Source: Drechslerella dactyloides | Taxonomy: Eukaryota; Ascomycota; Orbiliomycetes; Orbiliales; Orbiliaceae | Direction of reading: 5' to 3' | DNA length: 64,000 bases | Assembly: GCA_020064725.1 (NCBI GenBank) | Contig: JAGTWJ010000003.1 | Coordinates: 2,542,001 to 2,606,000, forward strand | In this document: piece after piece, positions 23,556-34,273 of the stretch | Position numbering within the stretch: position 1 is the first letter of the stretch | How the letters are laid out: every line of letters begins with the position of its first letter | The notes under the pieces: generated by a model | What the model was told of the DNA's origin: nothing | Database searches by the model: none | Seen by the model: only the letters and a program-made list of their open reading frames with translations | Translations under genes and position numbers: made by a program

Positions 23556-23963
23556 ATGCTTAAGGGGCGGTCGTCGCGCAACGTCTTAGATGCGATAAAG
23601 CTTTTGCGAGGTAGGCGCCCTGGAAGGATTCAATGTCGCGCGAGGCGTCGGTTGGACACTGATGGAATGTTGACTGGCGGATGGTCGTGGCCAAAGTCGA
23701 TGAGACAGCCAAGCGCGGCTTAGTCATCCAACAGCGGCTGAGACGACATGCGCAACACATTCACATCAAGACGCGAGCTTCACGACCCTCAGCCCGCGAT
23801 GCGATACGGAGCACGGTAAGGATATGCTGATTGATGTGGGCTACGGACAGGTCTATTTGAACGCACGCGAGGTTTGATCATGAGTCATAGCCAGTGCAAC
23901 ATTCGGTTGCGCGATAGTGCGATGCGTCTATATGTTCCTACGATATGATTGATACAAGGGCGT
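23556..23963. other. Intergenic: PRP5 promoter and TPT1 3' flank
   Basis: About 400 bases between two minus-strand genes. No TATA element or gene is evident. Confidence 0.55.
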
Positions 23964-24973
23964 TCAGGCGTCTTCCAGCTCCTGATTGATGTCGGCCCGC
24001 CGCGCGCCTTTGCCCTTTCCCTTCCCGCCACGCGGATTGGCCTTAGATCCGTCCTTCGCCTTCCTTGTAGCCGGCCATTCCTTGATAACACCCTCATCCC
24101 GAGTCCACAAGTCTCCTCCACCAGCCCTTCCAGCAACATCTTCAACCCGGATCACGTAGTCCATGGTGAGAACACCACCGTCTTCCTCGCGTCCGTTGGT
24201 CAAAATGACATGGTTGTCGCTTCTCCAAAACTTGATACCATCCCGCAATGCCTTCTCAACGTCAATGTAAAACAACACTTCCGCGTTGAATCTCATACCA
24301 CTGAGCACAGCTGGGATTTCTTCGCCGGTTTCCGGATGTATAGAAGCCTTCGGGAGACCCGCTGCACAGTGAATGTGGTTGCGGCCCATTTTCTTCAGCC
24401 CGCCGCTCTCCAGAATCAAAGTCAGGGCGGAGTAGTATGTTCCGTGGACGCATAAACTCGGCAGGTTGTTCGATTCAATGGGGGCTAAGAGCAGGCCTTC
24501 TTGAATCGGGATAGAATGTCCTTGAGTCGCTCGAATATAATATTGAGTCAGGTCTAGATCCGGGTCGCTATCGAGATCCGGCGTAAGGTCAAAGGTCGCC
24601 GCCGCGCTGCTTTCATCGGGTGGTGACAATGGGTCACCATCGGAAGGAACAGTTTCGCGGATGAGTTTGAAGCGCTTCTTGGTATTATCCTGCACCACTT
24701 GGCAGAGAGTCGGGAAATCAAGATTCAATCGTTTGTATCTTTCCGAGCTTAACTACGGGAAGTATTGCAGTCAATATTTGGACAAAGGTGACATCTTCAG
24801 CAGCGGCGGCGGTCCATAATTACCAGTTCCTGGACGTTCACATAACCGTCAGGTCTCATGTTAAGCTTTTCTTCACGAGCGGTGTGACGGAGGGTTCGTG
24901 ACAATGCATGGGAAATTTGCTCCATTCGGCCCATCTCCCTTCCCCGACCTTTGGACGACCTGGCCCGACTCAT
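23964..24973 (-). CDS. TPT1: tRNA 2'-phosphotransferase Tpt1
   Basis: Model (minus): exons 24824-24973 and 23964-24752, 312 aa, intron 24753-24823. The KptA/Tpt1 family pattern is clear: SHALSRTLRHTAREEKLNMR then PDGYVNVQEL, a KKRFKL strand, YYIRATQGHS (NAD+/2'-phosphate pocket), CVHGTYYSALTLILESGGLK, and GRNHIHCAAGLP. The enzyme removes the splice-junction 2'-phosphate left by yeast-type tRNA ligase, moving it to NAD+ to yield ADP-ribose 1'',2''-cyclic phosphate and nicotinamide. It also serves HAC1-type mRNA splicing. A basic Lys/Gly-rich C-terminal tail (GGKGKGKGARR) could bind RNA. I chose the ATG at 24973 because it matches the short N-terminus usual in fungi. The frame stays open upstream to an ATG at 25141 whose product looks like a mitochondrial presequence. 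Confidence 0.93.
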
Positions 24974-25560
24974 AGATGATAATGTTGTGGGTGTTTGTTT
25001 CCTTCGGGGAAGCGATGCTGCGAAAGTTCGAGTTGAGACAGTCGGTGTGCGAGGGGCTATTGGAGACAATAGAGCGCGACAATGGCAGCACGATTTGAGT
25101 CTACGGGCAGCAGCGATGCATGTATTTAATAACAGCGACATAAGACACAAAAACGAAAGCAGGATGACTCTATTTTGACGGCTGACGCTGGTGGTTAGTT
25201 GCGGTGTAGAGTTGATTAATTCTGAGTCAGAAGAAGTCAAGACGAACTGGGAGCACAGCCGCAAGTCAACCCACATGCTGCATTCCAACAACACATGTCA
25301 ATAATAATACCAAACATGTTAATAGATAATATAAAATGTACCGACAACGTAAGGAAGATACGAATATATAATACGCATTCTACAAGTTTGATCACAAATT
25401 TACAATGAACGATAAGGTTATTTTATCAGAAGACTCCATTCAAACTTAATCTACATCACCCCCTATCGAAGATAACTTGAAAATAGTAATACAAATGAAA
25501 ATCAAAATGCATTTAACATGATTCGCTGAACCTTGTCATTCAAAGACGTAACAATTGAAT
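24974..25560. other. TPT1 leader and 3' flank of the GPI-protein gene
   Basis: The first ~170 bases are open in the TPT1 frame up to an ATG at 25141. The rest, especially 25290-25560, is strongly AT-rich and fits the 3' UTR and terminator of the highly expressed minus-strand cell-wall gene that ends at 25561. Confidence 0.6.
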
Positions 25561-26508
25561 TTACGCAGCGATGAGGAGAGCGGCCAGACCAGCAATCGCG
25601 GCAACACCGAAGGAAACGGCGTTGACGGAGGCAGCGCCAGTGTAGCTTGGTGGTGGGGCATAGGTCGAGGTGGCGTTCTGGCCGTAAGTCGGGGGAGGAG
25701 CCGGAGCGCTGTAGTGAGGAGCAGGGGCGCTGTAAACTGGAGCAGGAGCGCTGTAGACCGGGGGAGGGGCCGGGGCGTAGGTGGGAACCTCATGGGGAGG
25801 AGCCGGGGTGGGGTTCGGGCAGTAGGTCGAAGTGACGGTGGTAGCATAGCAGTAGTTGGCGCCGGGGCAGACGGTGGTGTAGTAGGTCGTGGTCAGGGTC
25901 TCCTTTCCGTGATCACCGCCATAGGTAGGAGGGGCAGTGTAGGTTGGGGGAGCGGAGTAGACCGGGGGAGGGGCACCGTAGCCGGAGTTGTTGCTGGGAG
26001 GAGAATACTCGGGAGGAGTATACGCAGGTGGGCTGTACGCCGGAGGAGTGTACGCCGGGGTCTCACCAGTGCAAGTCGAGACAGAGTACACGGGCGAGGT
26101 GTAGACGGAGCCCGGGCAGTTCTTGACGTAGTCAGCGCACGAGGTGATGGTGATGTGTGCGTAGCTGGTGTAGGTCACCTCGGCACCGTACTCTGGGCCC
26201 TTGGACGGAGCGGGGTAGGTAGCCTCCTTGGTGGGGACCGGGTAGGAGCCACCGGTGGGAGCACCATAGCCGTGGTCAGTGTTGGAAGGAGCACCGTAGA
26301 CTGGGTGGTCAGAGGGGGCAGCATAGCCCGGAGCGCTGGAGGGAGCACCGTAGCTGCCCTCGGTGGGGCCGGTGGGCTTGTCAGTGCAGGTCTTGATGGA
26401 GGTGTAGACCTGGCCGTTGGAGGTGTGGTAGACTGGCTGCTCGTAGTAGGCCTGAGCGAGCGCACCGGTGACGGCGGCGGAGGTAGCGGCGAAAGTAGCG
26501 AAACGCAT
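25561..26508 (-). CDS. GPI-anchored Pro/Tyr/Ser-rich cell-wall protein
   Basis: A single exon of 315 aa on the minus strand. A signal peptide is clear (MRFATFAATSAAVTGALAQA, cleavage after about residue 19). The C-terminus is a small-residue stretch followed by a hydrophobic tail (AVSFGVAAIAGLAALLIAA), the pattern of a GPI-anchor signal with the cleavage site probably in TGAAS. In between are Tyr/Pro-rich short repeats of the forms YSPPAYTPP, PVYSAPAP and YGAP, plus Cys-containing blocks (CADYVKNC and TVCPGANYCY) that may form disulfides. It probably becomes covalently linked to wall glucan and forms part of the outer wall or hyphal coat. Codon use is strongly biased to C-ending codons, a sign of very high expression. 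I cannot match it to a named protein. Confidence 0.88.
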   Translation of the reverse strand: MRFATFAATSAAVTGALAQAYYEQPVYHTSNGQVYTSIKTCTDKPTGPTEGSYGAPSSAPGYAAPSDHPVYGAPSNTDHGYGAPTGGSYPVPTKEATYPAPSKGPEYGAEVTYTSYAHITITSCADYVKNCPGSVYTSPVYSVSTCTGETPAYTPPAYSPPAYTPPEYSPPSNNSGYGAPPPVYSAPPTYTAPPTYGGDHGKETLTTTYYTTVCPGANYCYATTVTSTYCPNPTPAPPHEVPTYAPAPPPVYSAPAPVYSAPAPHYSAPAPPPTYGQNATSTYAPPPSYTGAASVNAVSFGVAAIAGLAALLIAA

Positions 26509-26726
26509 TTTGAATTATATTAGTATTTAAAGGCTATCCGTTAAGGAGCAATTAAGAATGCAAGGAGTCTAAAGACTGGGATTGCTAATAGCAAAGAAAA
26601 GAGCGTGGTTTGTTAAAAGAGTGACTGTGGTTAGAAAACCAAAGGAGTAGTGAAGACCTGGAAGGAATTGACTGTGGTGGAGAAAGAAGAAGAAGAGAGG
26701 CAGAGAAGCTGGGCTCGACGGGCTCC

Positions 26727-26731
26727 TTATA
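26727..26731 (-). promoter_or_regulatory. TATA-like element upstream of the GPI-protein gene
   Basis: Minus-strand GGTATAAGG lies about 220 bases before the start codon, followed downstream by CT-rich DNA on the same strand. This fits a TATA promoter of an abundantly expressed gene. The spacing is longer than usual, so a substantial 5' UTR is implied. Confidence 0.4.
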
Positions 26732-29158
26732 CCTGTCGGCAAGCCTCAGCCAGCAGCACCCAAGCCTAAGTGACAGTGTTATTATTAACACAGTTACCAG
26801 GGCCAGCCATGCATCCATTGTGCAGCTGGCCGCTGCATCCAGAAGGAGTCGCGGAGGGTGGCCCCATTGGATGGATCGGTCGATGCCTGCGCGCAAGCAG
26901 TGATCGGTGGCTACATTACCGCCTGCCGTGGTAGTGTTTCTCTCGTTTCTCTCTTCGCCGCAAACTTTTCGGTTGATTGCGGTCCCCCTTTCGCGTTTCT
27001 TTTTCTTGGAGGCGCCCAAATTGGGCATCTGGAAAGCTGGCAATAAGGGGGAAATGGCGACGGGGGAGCGATTGATTGAGCGATTGATTGGCCTGGATGT
27101 GACTGAAGTGCAACTGCAGGCCGAGCTCAAATTTGGCCCTGGCCGATGAAGTGGGTTTTGCAGGGGCTCGTGGGGCCGCTTTACCGCATTGGACGCACTT
27201 GCACGCAGGAGAGGCCGTCAACCCTGGTTCTGGAGCAGGAGGCCGGCCACTTTAAGATTGGATAGGGGCACCGACCGCTGCTTGTCAGGGCGGCGCTTTA
27301 TTTCACTTTTCCGCCGTGCTTGTTGGACTGCAATCTCGCTGCAGGCTGACCGATACAATTGTGCAGTTGTGCAAGAACAGATGGGAAAATGTCGTTATTC
27401 TGCTGTTTCCTGTATCCTTCGCACGCCTGTTCAGCCCGATGTTGTCAGTCAGTCGAGTCAAGTGAACACAATTTTCAGCATGAACGCACGTTGGAGGCCT
27501 GGCCAACATTGCGAATACCGGGCAGCTGGTGGTAACGTACCGTCTGCATGTAACGGTAAGGTACATTGCATACACGTCGATTACGTGTAAAAGTAGAAAC
27601 ACGCATACCAAATACGCGTATGAATACTCAGCTCACAGCGAGGTCTTGCCTAGGTAGCCCACTCCCGACGGCAAAGGCCTCTCTCGACTGAGACCCGCGA
27701 CGACCGACTCGGAGACTCCAATGCAGATACGAGTCGACTGTCTCTGATAGGCTCTGGTGGCTAATTGCTGCTGCTGAAATTAGCCTTGCCCTCTGCTCTG
27801 GTGCTCACGTTCATTTCACCTGTTTCGCTTGGACCCTCCCGCCAGAACCGCAGGTTTCCCGCCAAGCCTGCAGGTGCAGTGCACACTTTCACCGCGGAGG
27901 GTCTTAGCAAACAGGCAGGCAGGCGCTGCGTGTTCGTGCGTCTGGCCAGTCGGTGGAGTTTGACGGCTCCCGAATGAATGTAACCATTCAATTCAGCCAG
28001 CTGCTCGGAAAGCGTTTGATTAGCCGGACCCCGTCTTATTCCCCGTCTCTTGCCTCCTGCTGAGTGCTGCTGGTGCATCCATGCCCGGTTGGTCAGTTAG
28101 CCGTTGGTTAGCCTGCTTGCCCTGCTGCAGGAACCCAGCTTGGTGCTTGCACTTGCCAGCCTGTCTCTCATATTGGCGCACTGCTGTGCTGATTGCGGTT
28201 GTGGTGGCCAGCGGTGGTGATGATGGTGCTGGTTGTGGTTGTGATGTTGCCCCTTTTCCCTGCCGGGGCGATGGTGGTGGTCTTAGTTTGACGGTGGGTG
28301 CATGCAATTTGCAGCTGGGCCGCCGGCCAATCAAACGGGCGGCCAGGCGAGGCCAGCAGCTGTGGCCAAATTAAACCCGGCCGGGGAAATCGTCAAGATC
28401 AATCTATCCATCCATTCCTTCCATCCATCAATCAATCAAATTCAAATAGGACTCAATCAAAGAAACACCCCTTTTCCGACCGGCTGCCCTTCTCTGCCCG
28501 GATCGCCGCTGCTTTGGCCCCTTCTCGCAGCCGCAGCCTTTTGCATAAGACCGTGTCCAGATTATTAATCTGCATGTCGAAGTTCGAAGTAGCATCCCAG
28601 CATCGCGCAAGACAGCGCACCCCGGCTGGCCTGCCCCGCCAACTCGAGAATGCTCATTTCCGGGATCCTTTACAGACCCATCTTACTTATAAAACCCTAT
28701 ATCAAAACGTTTCGTGGTGCGGGGTATTTTTTTTTACGTTTGGACGGACGTGTTCCTGGCATCCACATTAAGCACTTCCACTTGATATTGGCATGATTGG
28801 CATGTCAATTACCTCGGCGCCAACTTGGTTGCCCATGACCTCATCCATTCGCCCGTCAATGATGGCTTGTGGTCGTCTGGTGGTGATGTCCAATATCGCG
28901 TAGGTAAATGATGTGTTCATTCGACAGAGGCGTCTACATGTGCATGCTGCTCTTCGTACATGGAATTCTATGTATGTGCTAAATGTGTACCCGTATGTAC
29001 ACCGATACTTGCTTGCTCGCTGTGCCCAGCGTCGACATGGCATTATTAAACCTGCACATGGCCGCACGTTGCTCTGCCATGCATCCCCCATTCGAATCCT
29101 CTCGCCCTCCTGACACCCGTCAGTCGATCAGTTCGCACAGAGTGTGCGGGCATTGCAT
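26732..29158. other. 2.4 kb intergenic region
   Basis: It lies between the upstream side of the GPI-protein gene and the 3' end of pyruvate decarboxylase, both minus strand. No convincing gene is visible. It holds CCAT/CAAT-rich short tandem stretches (about 28398-28440) and an isolated TATAAAA at 28688-28694 with no gene behind it. Confidence 0.5.
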
Positions 29159-31488
29159 CTATGTGAAAGCTCCTGCCAACACCATTCCTTCCCATGTCTT
29201 CTTCTGCACCTCCGCCGCCGCCTTGACACGCGCCTTGTGCGCATCCACTTGGTTCCTCAGAACCCACGGCACGTCCAGCCTAGGAACAAAGATCTCGCAT
29301 ACCTACACATAAACATATGAGCGTCAGCCAACTGGCAAGTTTCCGTGAACTCCTGCTCACAAAGGTCATACCTGAATCCGATCACTCTTGATGAACTCGC
29401 TGTCCGTCATGATGGCCTCTAGCTCCTCGATCGTGCGTGCCTGGACACTCCTGCTTTGGAAGCCATTCTGTCTCCCACCGAAGAATTCCAGCATCTTCAT
29501 GTGATCCCACGATGTACAAATGTCATTGTATTGCTGTTCCGGACCGTGAATCTCTCTCTCGATAGTGTACCCATCGTTATTAATCAAAAAGATAGTTGGC
29601 GTGAATCCGTTGCGAATATACGTCGAAATCTCCTGAACTGTCATCTGCAAGCTGCCGTCTCCAACCACGAGTATCACTCTCCCCTTGTTACCCTTTTCCC
29701 TCGCTGCCACAAGAGCACCGAGAGTTCCACCAACTGTGTATCCAATCGAGCTCCAGTAGATTTGTGTTTCGTACTGCACATTGGACGCAAGGCTGGCATC
29801 CGGCATCCCAAATTGCGCCGTCCCCACCTCCACGAATACGATGTCGTCTGCTTTTGTAAAGCGCCCAATACGTTGCCAGATATACGATTGGCGCAAGGGA
29901 CCTGAGGTGCTCTTATCGATTGTGGGTATCTTCACGGCGAAAGTGGTTAGCCCGCGTTACACAGCCCGACTGCTCACAAATTCTCCTAATCACTCACCTC
30001 GAACCTGGTTACAGTGTTTCGCTTCCTATACTTATCCTTGTTCTTCTCAAACTCGGCCACAAGCTTCTGAAGAACTGGTACAAAATGGATCCCTTCATAT
30101 CGTTCTCCGAAAATGGAACAATAGTGGGGGTGTAAAGCTAATAACTTGTTGTCTGCGATTTGCCTCGTAAAGGCGCCAGTGTTGGAGGATGTGAGATGGA
30201 GCCCGATGTTGAGTACCAGGTCAGCATGGCTTTCTACCGCGTCTTTGATACCAGGAAACGACACTAGGATTATATGAAAAGGGGGAGAGTGGACGTCAGC
30301 ATCAAACCCTAACACACAGTTCCGTTTTTTCCTCTAGCTGTCAATAAGATAGCCCATGGAGTCACGTACTCGAGCCATTATAAAGCCCGCCGAACTCTGG
30401 TGACGTTTCGTCGACCACCCCTTTGCCCAGAATTGTGGAAAATGCCTAGGGCCAACCCAGCAGTCAGCAATCGACTTAAACATGTAGCTCCTGTTACTAC
30501 TGAGCGAGGCAAATGTTCGGAATCTGCGCATACTGGGTAGCCCGCAAGTTGGATCAGTCGTCTCGTTTCACTGGTGACTGCGTGTCTTTTGGCCAGAACA
30601 TCACCGAGAATGCACGGCTTCTCTGCTTTTTCGATAGCGTCCAGTATCTTTTTGACGATGAGCTCTTCAACGTCCGGTTTAGAACTGAGATTCAGATCAA
30701 GCGGCTGTTCGAGCCGTGTTGCATTGAGAGGGGTGTCTACAACATCAGTTGGGATGAACAAGTAAACGGGCAGCCTCGTCTTGACCGCCGTAATCAGAAC
30801 GCGGTCTATCTCAGAGGCCATCGTGGCTTCATCGTTGAGGAAGGCACTGGCAGCACGTATAGGTTCCGACATGCCGCGATAGACGCCATGGTCGGGATTT
30901 GCTTCCAGAGTATGATGAATCATAATCTTGTTCTCTTGAAGCGCACGGGCAGTGTTTCCAACAATGTGGATGAAGCCGGCATGCTATATTTACACGAGAT
31001 TTAGCGAAATCCAACAGTGTTCCTTTGTGGACCGTCCTCGAGGAAAACTGACCTCCGCATACGCTCCGGCGACTCCGTTCATGGCACTGAGCTCCCCCAC
31101 TCCGTAGGTAGTGACGAGGACTCCGGGAAGATCCCGGACCCGTGAATAGCCATCAGCAGCATAGGCTCCATTCCTTTGAAGTGTTTGAGCGGTCAGTCGG
31201 ATTCACGCACGCAGCACTCATTTTCCGTGTGGGGGAATCGTGGGTCTCACAGCTCGTTGCAACATCCCACCCAACTGAGGCCGTCCACGTTGTAAATGTG
31301 GTCGAGCAATGTCACTAGTCGCAAATTCAAATGTAGATTGTTAGCAATCGACCTTGCTCCACCAAGGATTCCGAAGAAGCGCGCTCACAGTTGAAATCTC
31401 CAGGACACCCCAGAATGTGCGATATCCCCAACGACTTGATCCGCCTGAAGAGGTACTCTCCCAAAGGAATAGGCTTGTAGTTGCTCAT
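29159..31488 (-). CDS. PDC1: Pyruvate decarboxylase
   Basis: Model (minus): eight exons 31389-31488, 31251-31314, 31053-31173, 30534-30983, 30370-30445, 29998-30263, 29372-29929 and 29159-29302, 592 aa. It converts pyruvate to acetaldehyde and CO2 with thiamine diphosphate and Mg2+ in the cytosol, the entry to ethanol fermentation. Catalytic features are all present: LGCPGDFN near residue 30, the cofactor-activating Glu54 in CCNEL, the adjacent histidines His118-His119 in MIHHTL, the ThDP motif GDGSLQ from Gly449 through NNDGYTIE, and active-site Glu483. The N-terminus MSNYKPIPLGEYLFRRI is standard. The fifth exon gives AFSTILGKGVVDE where other fungi have xFxTPxGKG, a Thr-Pro to Thr-Ile change worth checking. 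Indolepyruvate decarboxylases are related, but the residues favour PDC. Confidence 0.96.
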
Positions 31489-31518
31489 TGTTCCTAGGCT
31501 GCTTGATACAGAGCTGAG

Positions 31519-31539
31519 ATGACGTATATATATATAAAT
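31519..31539 (-). promoter_or_regulatory. TATA box and TGACGT motif of the PDC gene
   Basis: On the minus strand an ATTTATATATATATA stretch sits about 40-50 bases before the ATG, giving a very short 5' UTR. It is followed directly by an ACGTCA sequence, a CRE/bZIP half-site. This is a sharp core promoter suited to an inducible glycolytic-type gene. The bZIP link is inference. Confidence 0.55.
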
Positions 31540-32007
31540 CCACGACCGATGTTGGTGTTGTTGGAAACAATACTTTTCGCGTGGTTAGAGATCGCCAAGC
31601 AAACAAATTGATTGTAGGTGAACGACGCTACTCAGAGGCGGACCCCGCAAAATTGATGGAAGTGGGGGTAACAGCAGCTGGATCCGGGGAAGCTACCGGT
31701 GGCTAGATGTAACAACGGTACTGATATTTAAGGCTGGCAACGTGCGTGTAGGTTTCCAGGTTTAAAGGTAGTCGAAAGACCGGTTTCCCCAGCTATTTAA
31801 ACCGAGCGGTTGCCGACGCCGACGGCCGACGGTAGCCATTCTGAAACTACCCGAGGCTCCGACGCTTAAAATATACAGGAAAGATCTAGTAAGACATCGC
31901 GGCTGTCGGCAATCCGACGAGACCCATTTCAAAACGATGCTAAGCATCCTACCAACCCAGAACATTAAAGACTAGAGAACCCAATGCAATGAGATGCTGG
32001 CTGCAGG
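31540..32007. other. Intergenic: PDC upstream and MRL1 3' flank
   Basis: About 470 bases between two minus-strand genes, with no gene visible. Confidence 0.55.
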
Positions 32008-33458
32008 CTAGCCGTCACTCCACTCGTCATCCAACTGATCTATCAGACGATTCTCGTCATCTACGTCTGTCCATTCACCACCCCTGTTCCCCGAAGCTGT
32101 CCTCCCGAATCGGCTGCCGCTACCAGACACTGGAATATATCCACCATACCGACCGGTCCGACCACGGCCGACGAGGCGACTGCACATGTTGATTACTGAA
32201 AACAGGCATATGCGAATGCCATCCTGCAAGAGAAAACCACGAGCGTTAGCCTTGAACTATGCCATAGCAAAACGCAGAAAGGCCAACAGAAGAGCAATAG
32301 ACACTCGGTTTGGTGCGCCAGAAGACGGGTTCCAATGCAGGGGGTCATGTATTTGCACGAACAATAGGGAAGGGTGTGACATAGATATATATACGCAGAA
32401 CTAATTATGATGTGATATATCATGCGGTCCATACAACGGACTCGGATTTCGCTAACGAGAGGGAATGATATCATGATAGGGCAGGGGATGGACAGAAGCA
32501 ACAATTGTAAGAGGTCATCCGCTGCCTCTATCTGGAAACCATCTTGCTGGAAAGAGGATTTTCCTTACCCATATCAGGTTCAGCGCACGAAGCCAAGTTT
32601 GCCAATGAGGAATCTGCCGCCATCCTCTGGCCTGTAGCACGGTTCTTGAATAGAAACAGCCGCCGACGAAATAAACCATCAAAGCAACCAGTGATCTGAT
32701 GCGAAATGATGAATCAGCTATGGGAACAATCGCCATCTAAGATGATAAAGGGAGTGCCTTACATGATACTAAATATTGCGACTGGCCCTAGCGATTGCGC
32801 TTTGACGGTTGCGCACGCGCTAGCGGTCCGGATTTCGAACCAGTAGCTGCAGTTATATTTCTGCGATATAAAACTGATCGTTGGCGGGCTGATGAGATCT
32901 CGATCGCAGACGAACGACAGCGTAAGACCTCTCCTATAGCCGGCTTCGTTGTCCTCGCCTTCTATCGGAAGGCCGTCGGAGTCTAGCTTTGGGCAGAGGC
33001 TTCCACCGGCATAGTCCAGAACCAGCTTCTTCCCAACGAACTTCGGTTTCGAAGATGTGCGGCCCAGAGAGTAGGCCTTATCGCCCCTTCGATAATATGC
33101 TGAGACGTTCTGGGCATCCTGTGAGGAGGGGAAGTGAAGGTCGTCCGCCGATAGGGCGGGCGCGCAGATGTTGAGGCTGAAGCTAACGTTGTCGTGTCGG
33201 GTAGTGTAGTCCCTGCACAATGATGGCAGGTGTCAGCGACGCATTTCGAAAGCAGGATGAAGAAAGGACGTACTGGTCTACTCCCTTCCGTCGGATGAGT
33301 GACCCAAGGTTGACAAAGGTATGGGTCCGGTTGGACGTCGCCGAGCATGGTGGATCTGGAAGCTCTGCCAGGGCGGCGGTTGCCAGCGGGTGGAGAAAGG
33401 CTATGAGGGCGGCGGAACCCAGGAGAGAAGGCCTGGCATCACTCGCCAGCCACAGCAT
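32008..33458 (-). CDS. MRL1: MRH-domain type I membrane sorting receptor (Mrl1-like)
   Basis: Model (minus): exons 33274-33458, 32763-33212, 32569-32695 and 32008-32223, 325 aa. A signal peptide (hydrophobic SAALIAFLHPLATAALA) leads into a lumenal mannose-6-phosphate-receptor-homology domain: CSATSNRTHTFVNLGSL, SFSLNICAPAL, NVSAYYRRGDKAYSLG, GKKLVLDYAGGSLC, SFVCDRD and CSYWFEIRTASAC, with paired cysteines and N-glycosylation sites. One membrane segment follows at about 204-225 (ending VYFVGGC), then the conserved RGWRQIPHW and an acidic tail ENRLIDQLDDEW that looks like a sorting signal. Such receptors carry hydrolases from Golgi or endosome to vacuole. Atg27 is a relative, but the C-terminal half fits the Mrl1 group better. 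The third intron (32224-32568) is 345 nt, much longer than its neighbours. The gene is divergent from ERG24. Confidence 0.85.
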
Positions 33459-34273
33459 CCTCAGAGATATACGAAGATATATATTCTATGTCGACCAAGC
33501 ACACCGAACAGCTAGAAAGACTTAACTCGAGGGTAACGTAACGATGTTTCTTCGGAGGGTGCGAACGGGGCGGCATGAACAGCGGACAGGGGTTTCGACG
33601 TCTATTGCTGTGCCCGGAGGTGTTTGAGCGTAATTAATGCGGAGGTAGCTGCAGTCATCGTTCCCCGCGGCGGTACCCGGGGCGCGCGAAAATGTATCGA
33701 AGCTTGGCGATGGAATGTGCAGAATGTCGGTGCGAAATGAAGTTGTTACCCGGCCGAGATGGCCTTGTTGACCGTGCAAATCGCGGCCTGGCGCGTCTGC
33801 CTGCGGTGGCGGCGGATGCATACGTAAGACGGCGGACCACATGTACCGACTACTGCGTCGCCTCCAGGAACGGACCGCGAACGTAGACTCGCGACGGCCT
33901 CGACCTTCCCTTGCATCGCGCTCCCTCGGCGGCCGCAGGGTCATCGTGTTTCGCCATAGTATACTACTTCATCGGACGCACTCTGCTTACACCGGGAGGC
34001 TGCGGCTCCGAGCGACCGGTTGGCGACTCTGCCGCGCATTGGTTTTTCTCTTGCCAAATTCTCCGGGCTCTGGTCTACCGAAACGCCGGCCGCGATGGCA
34101 GCCAGGAAGAAACTCCTGGACTCCTACTTAAGGGTCGCGTGGACCACAGCTGCCATTGACCGACATCGCCCATAGAACCGTGCCTCCTATCCGCCCGTTC
34201 CATCCCTCCGACTGGACCCTGATAATCTCGCAGCCTTCTCCCGCAGACGTTGCTCCTCATCCGAACGCTAGCT
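33459..34273. promoter_or_regulatory. Divergent promoter region MRL1 / ERG24
   Basis: An 815-base region between two diverging genes. The half near ERG24 is CT-rich (about 34170-34260), fitting a transcription start zone. I recognise no sterol-response element with confidence. Confidence 0.5.

Noticed and set aside
25555..26523. 322-codon open frame antisense to the GPI protein gene
   Set aside because: A mirror of the strongly C-ending codon bias of the real gene; the peptide is Gly/Arg/Val low complexity.
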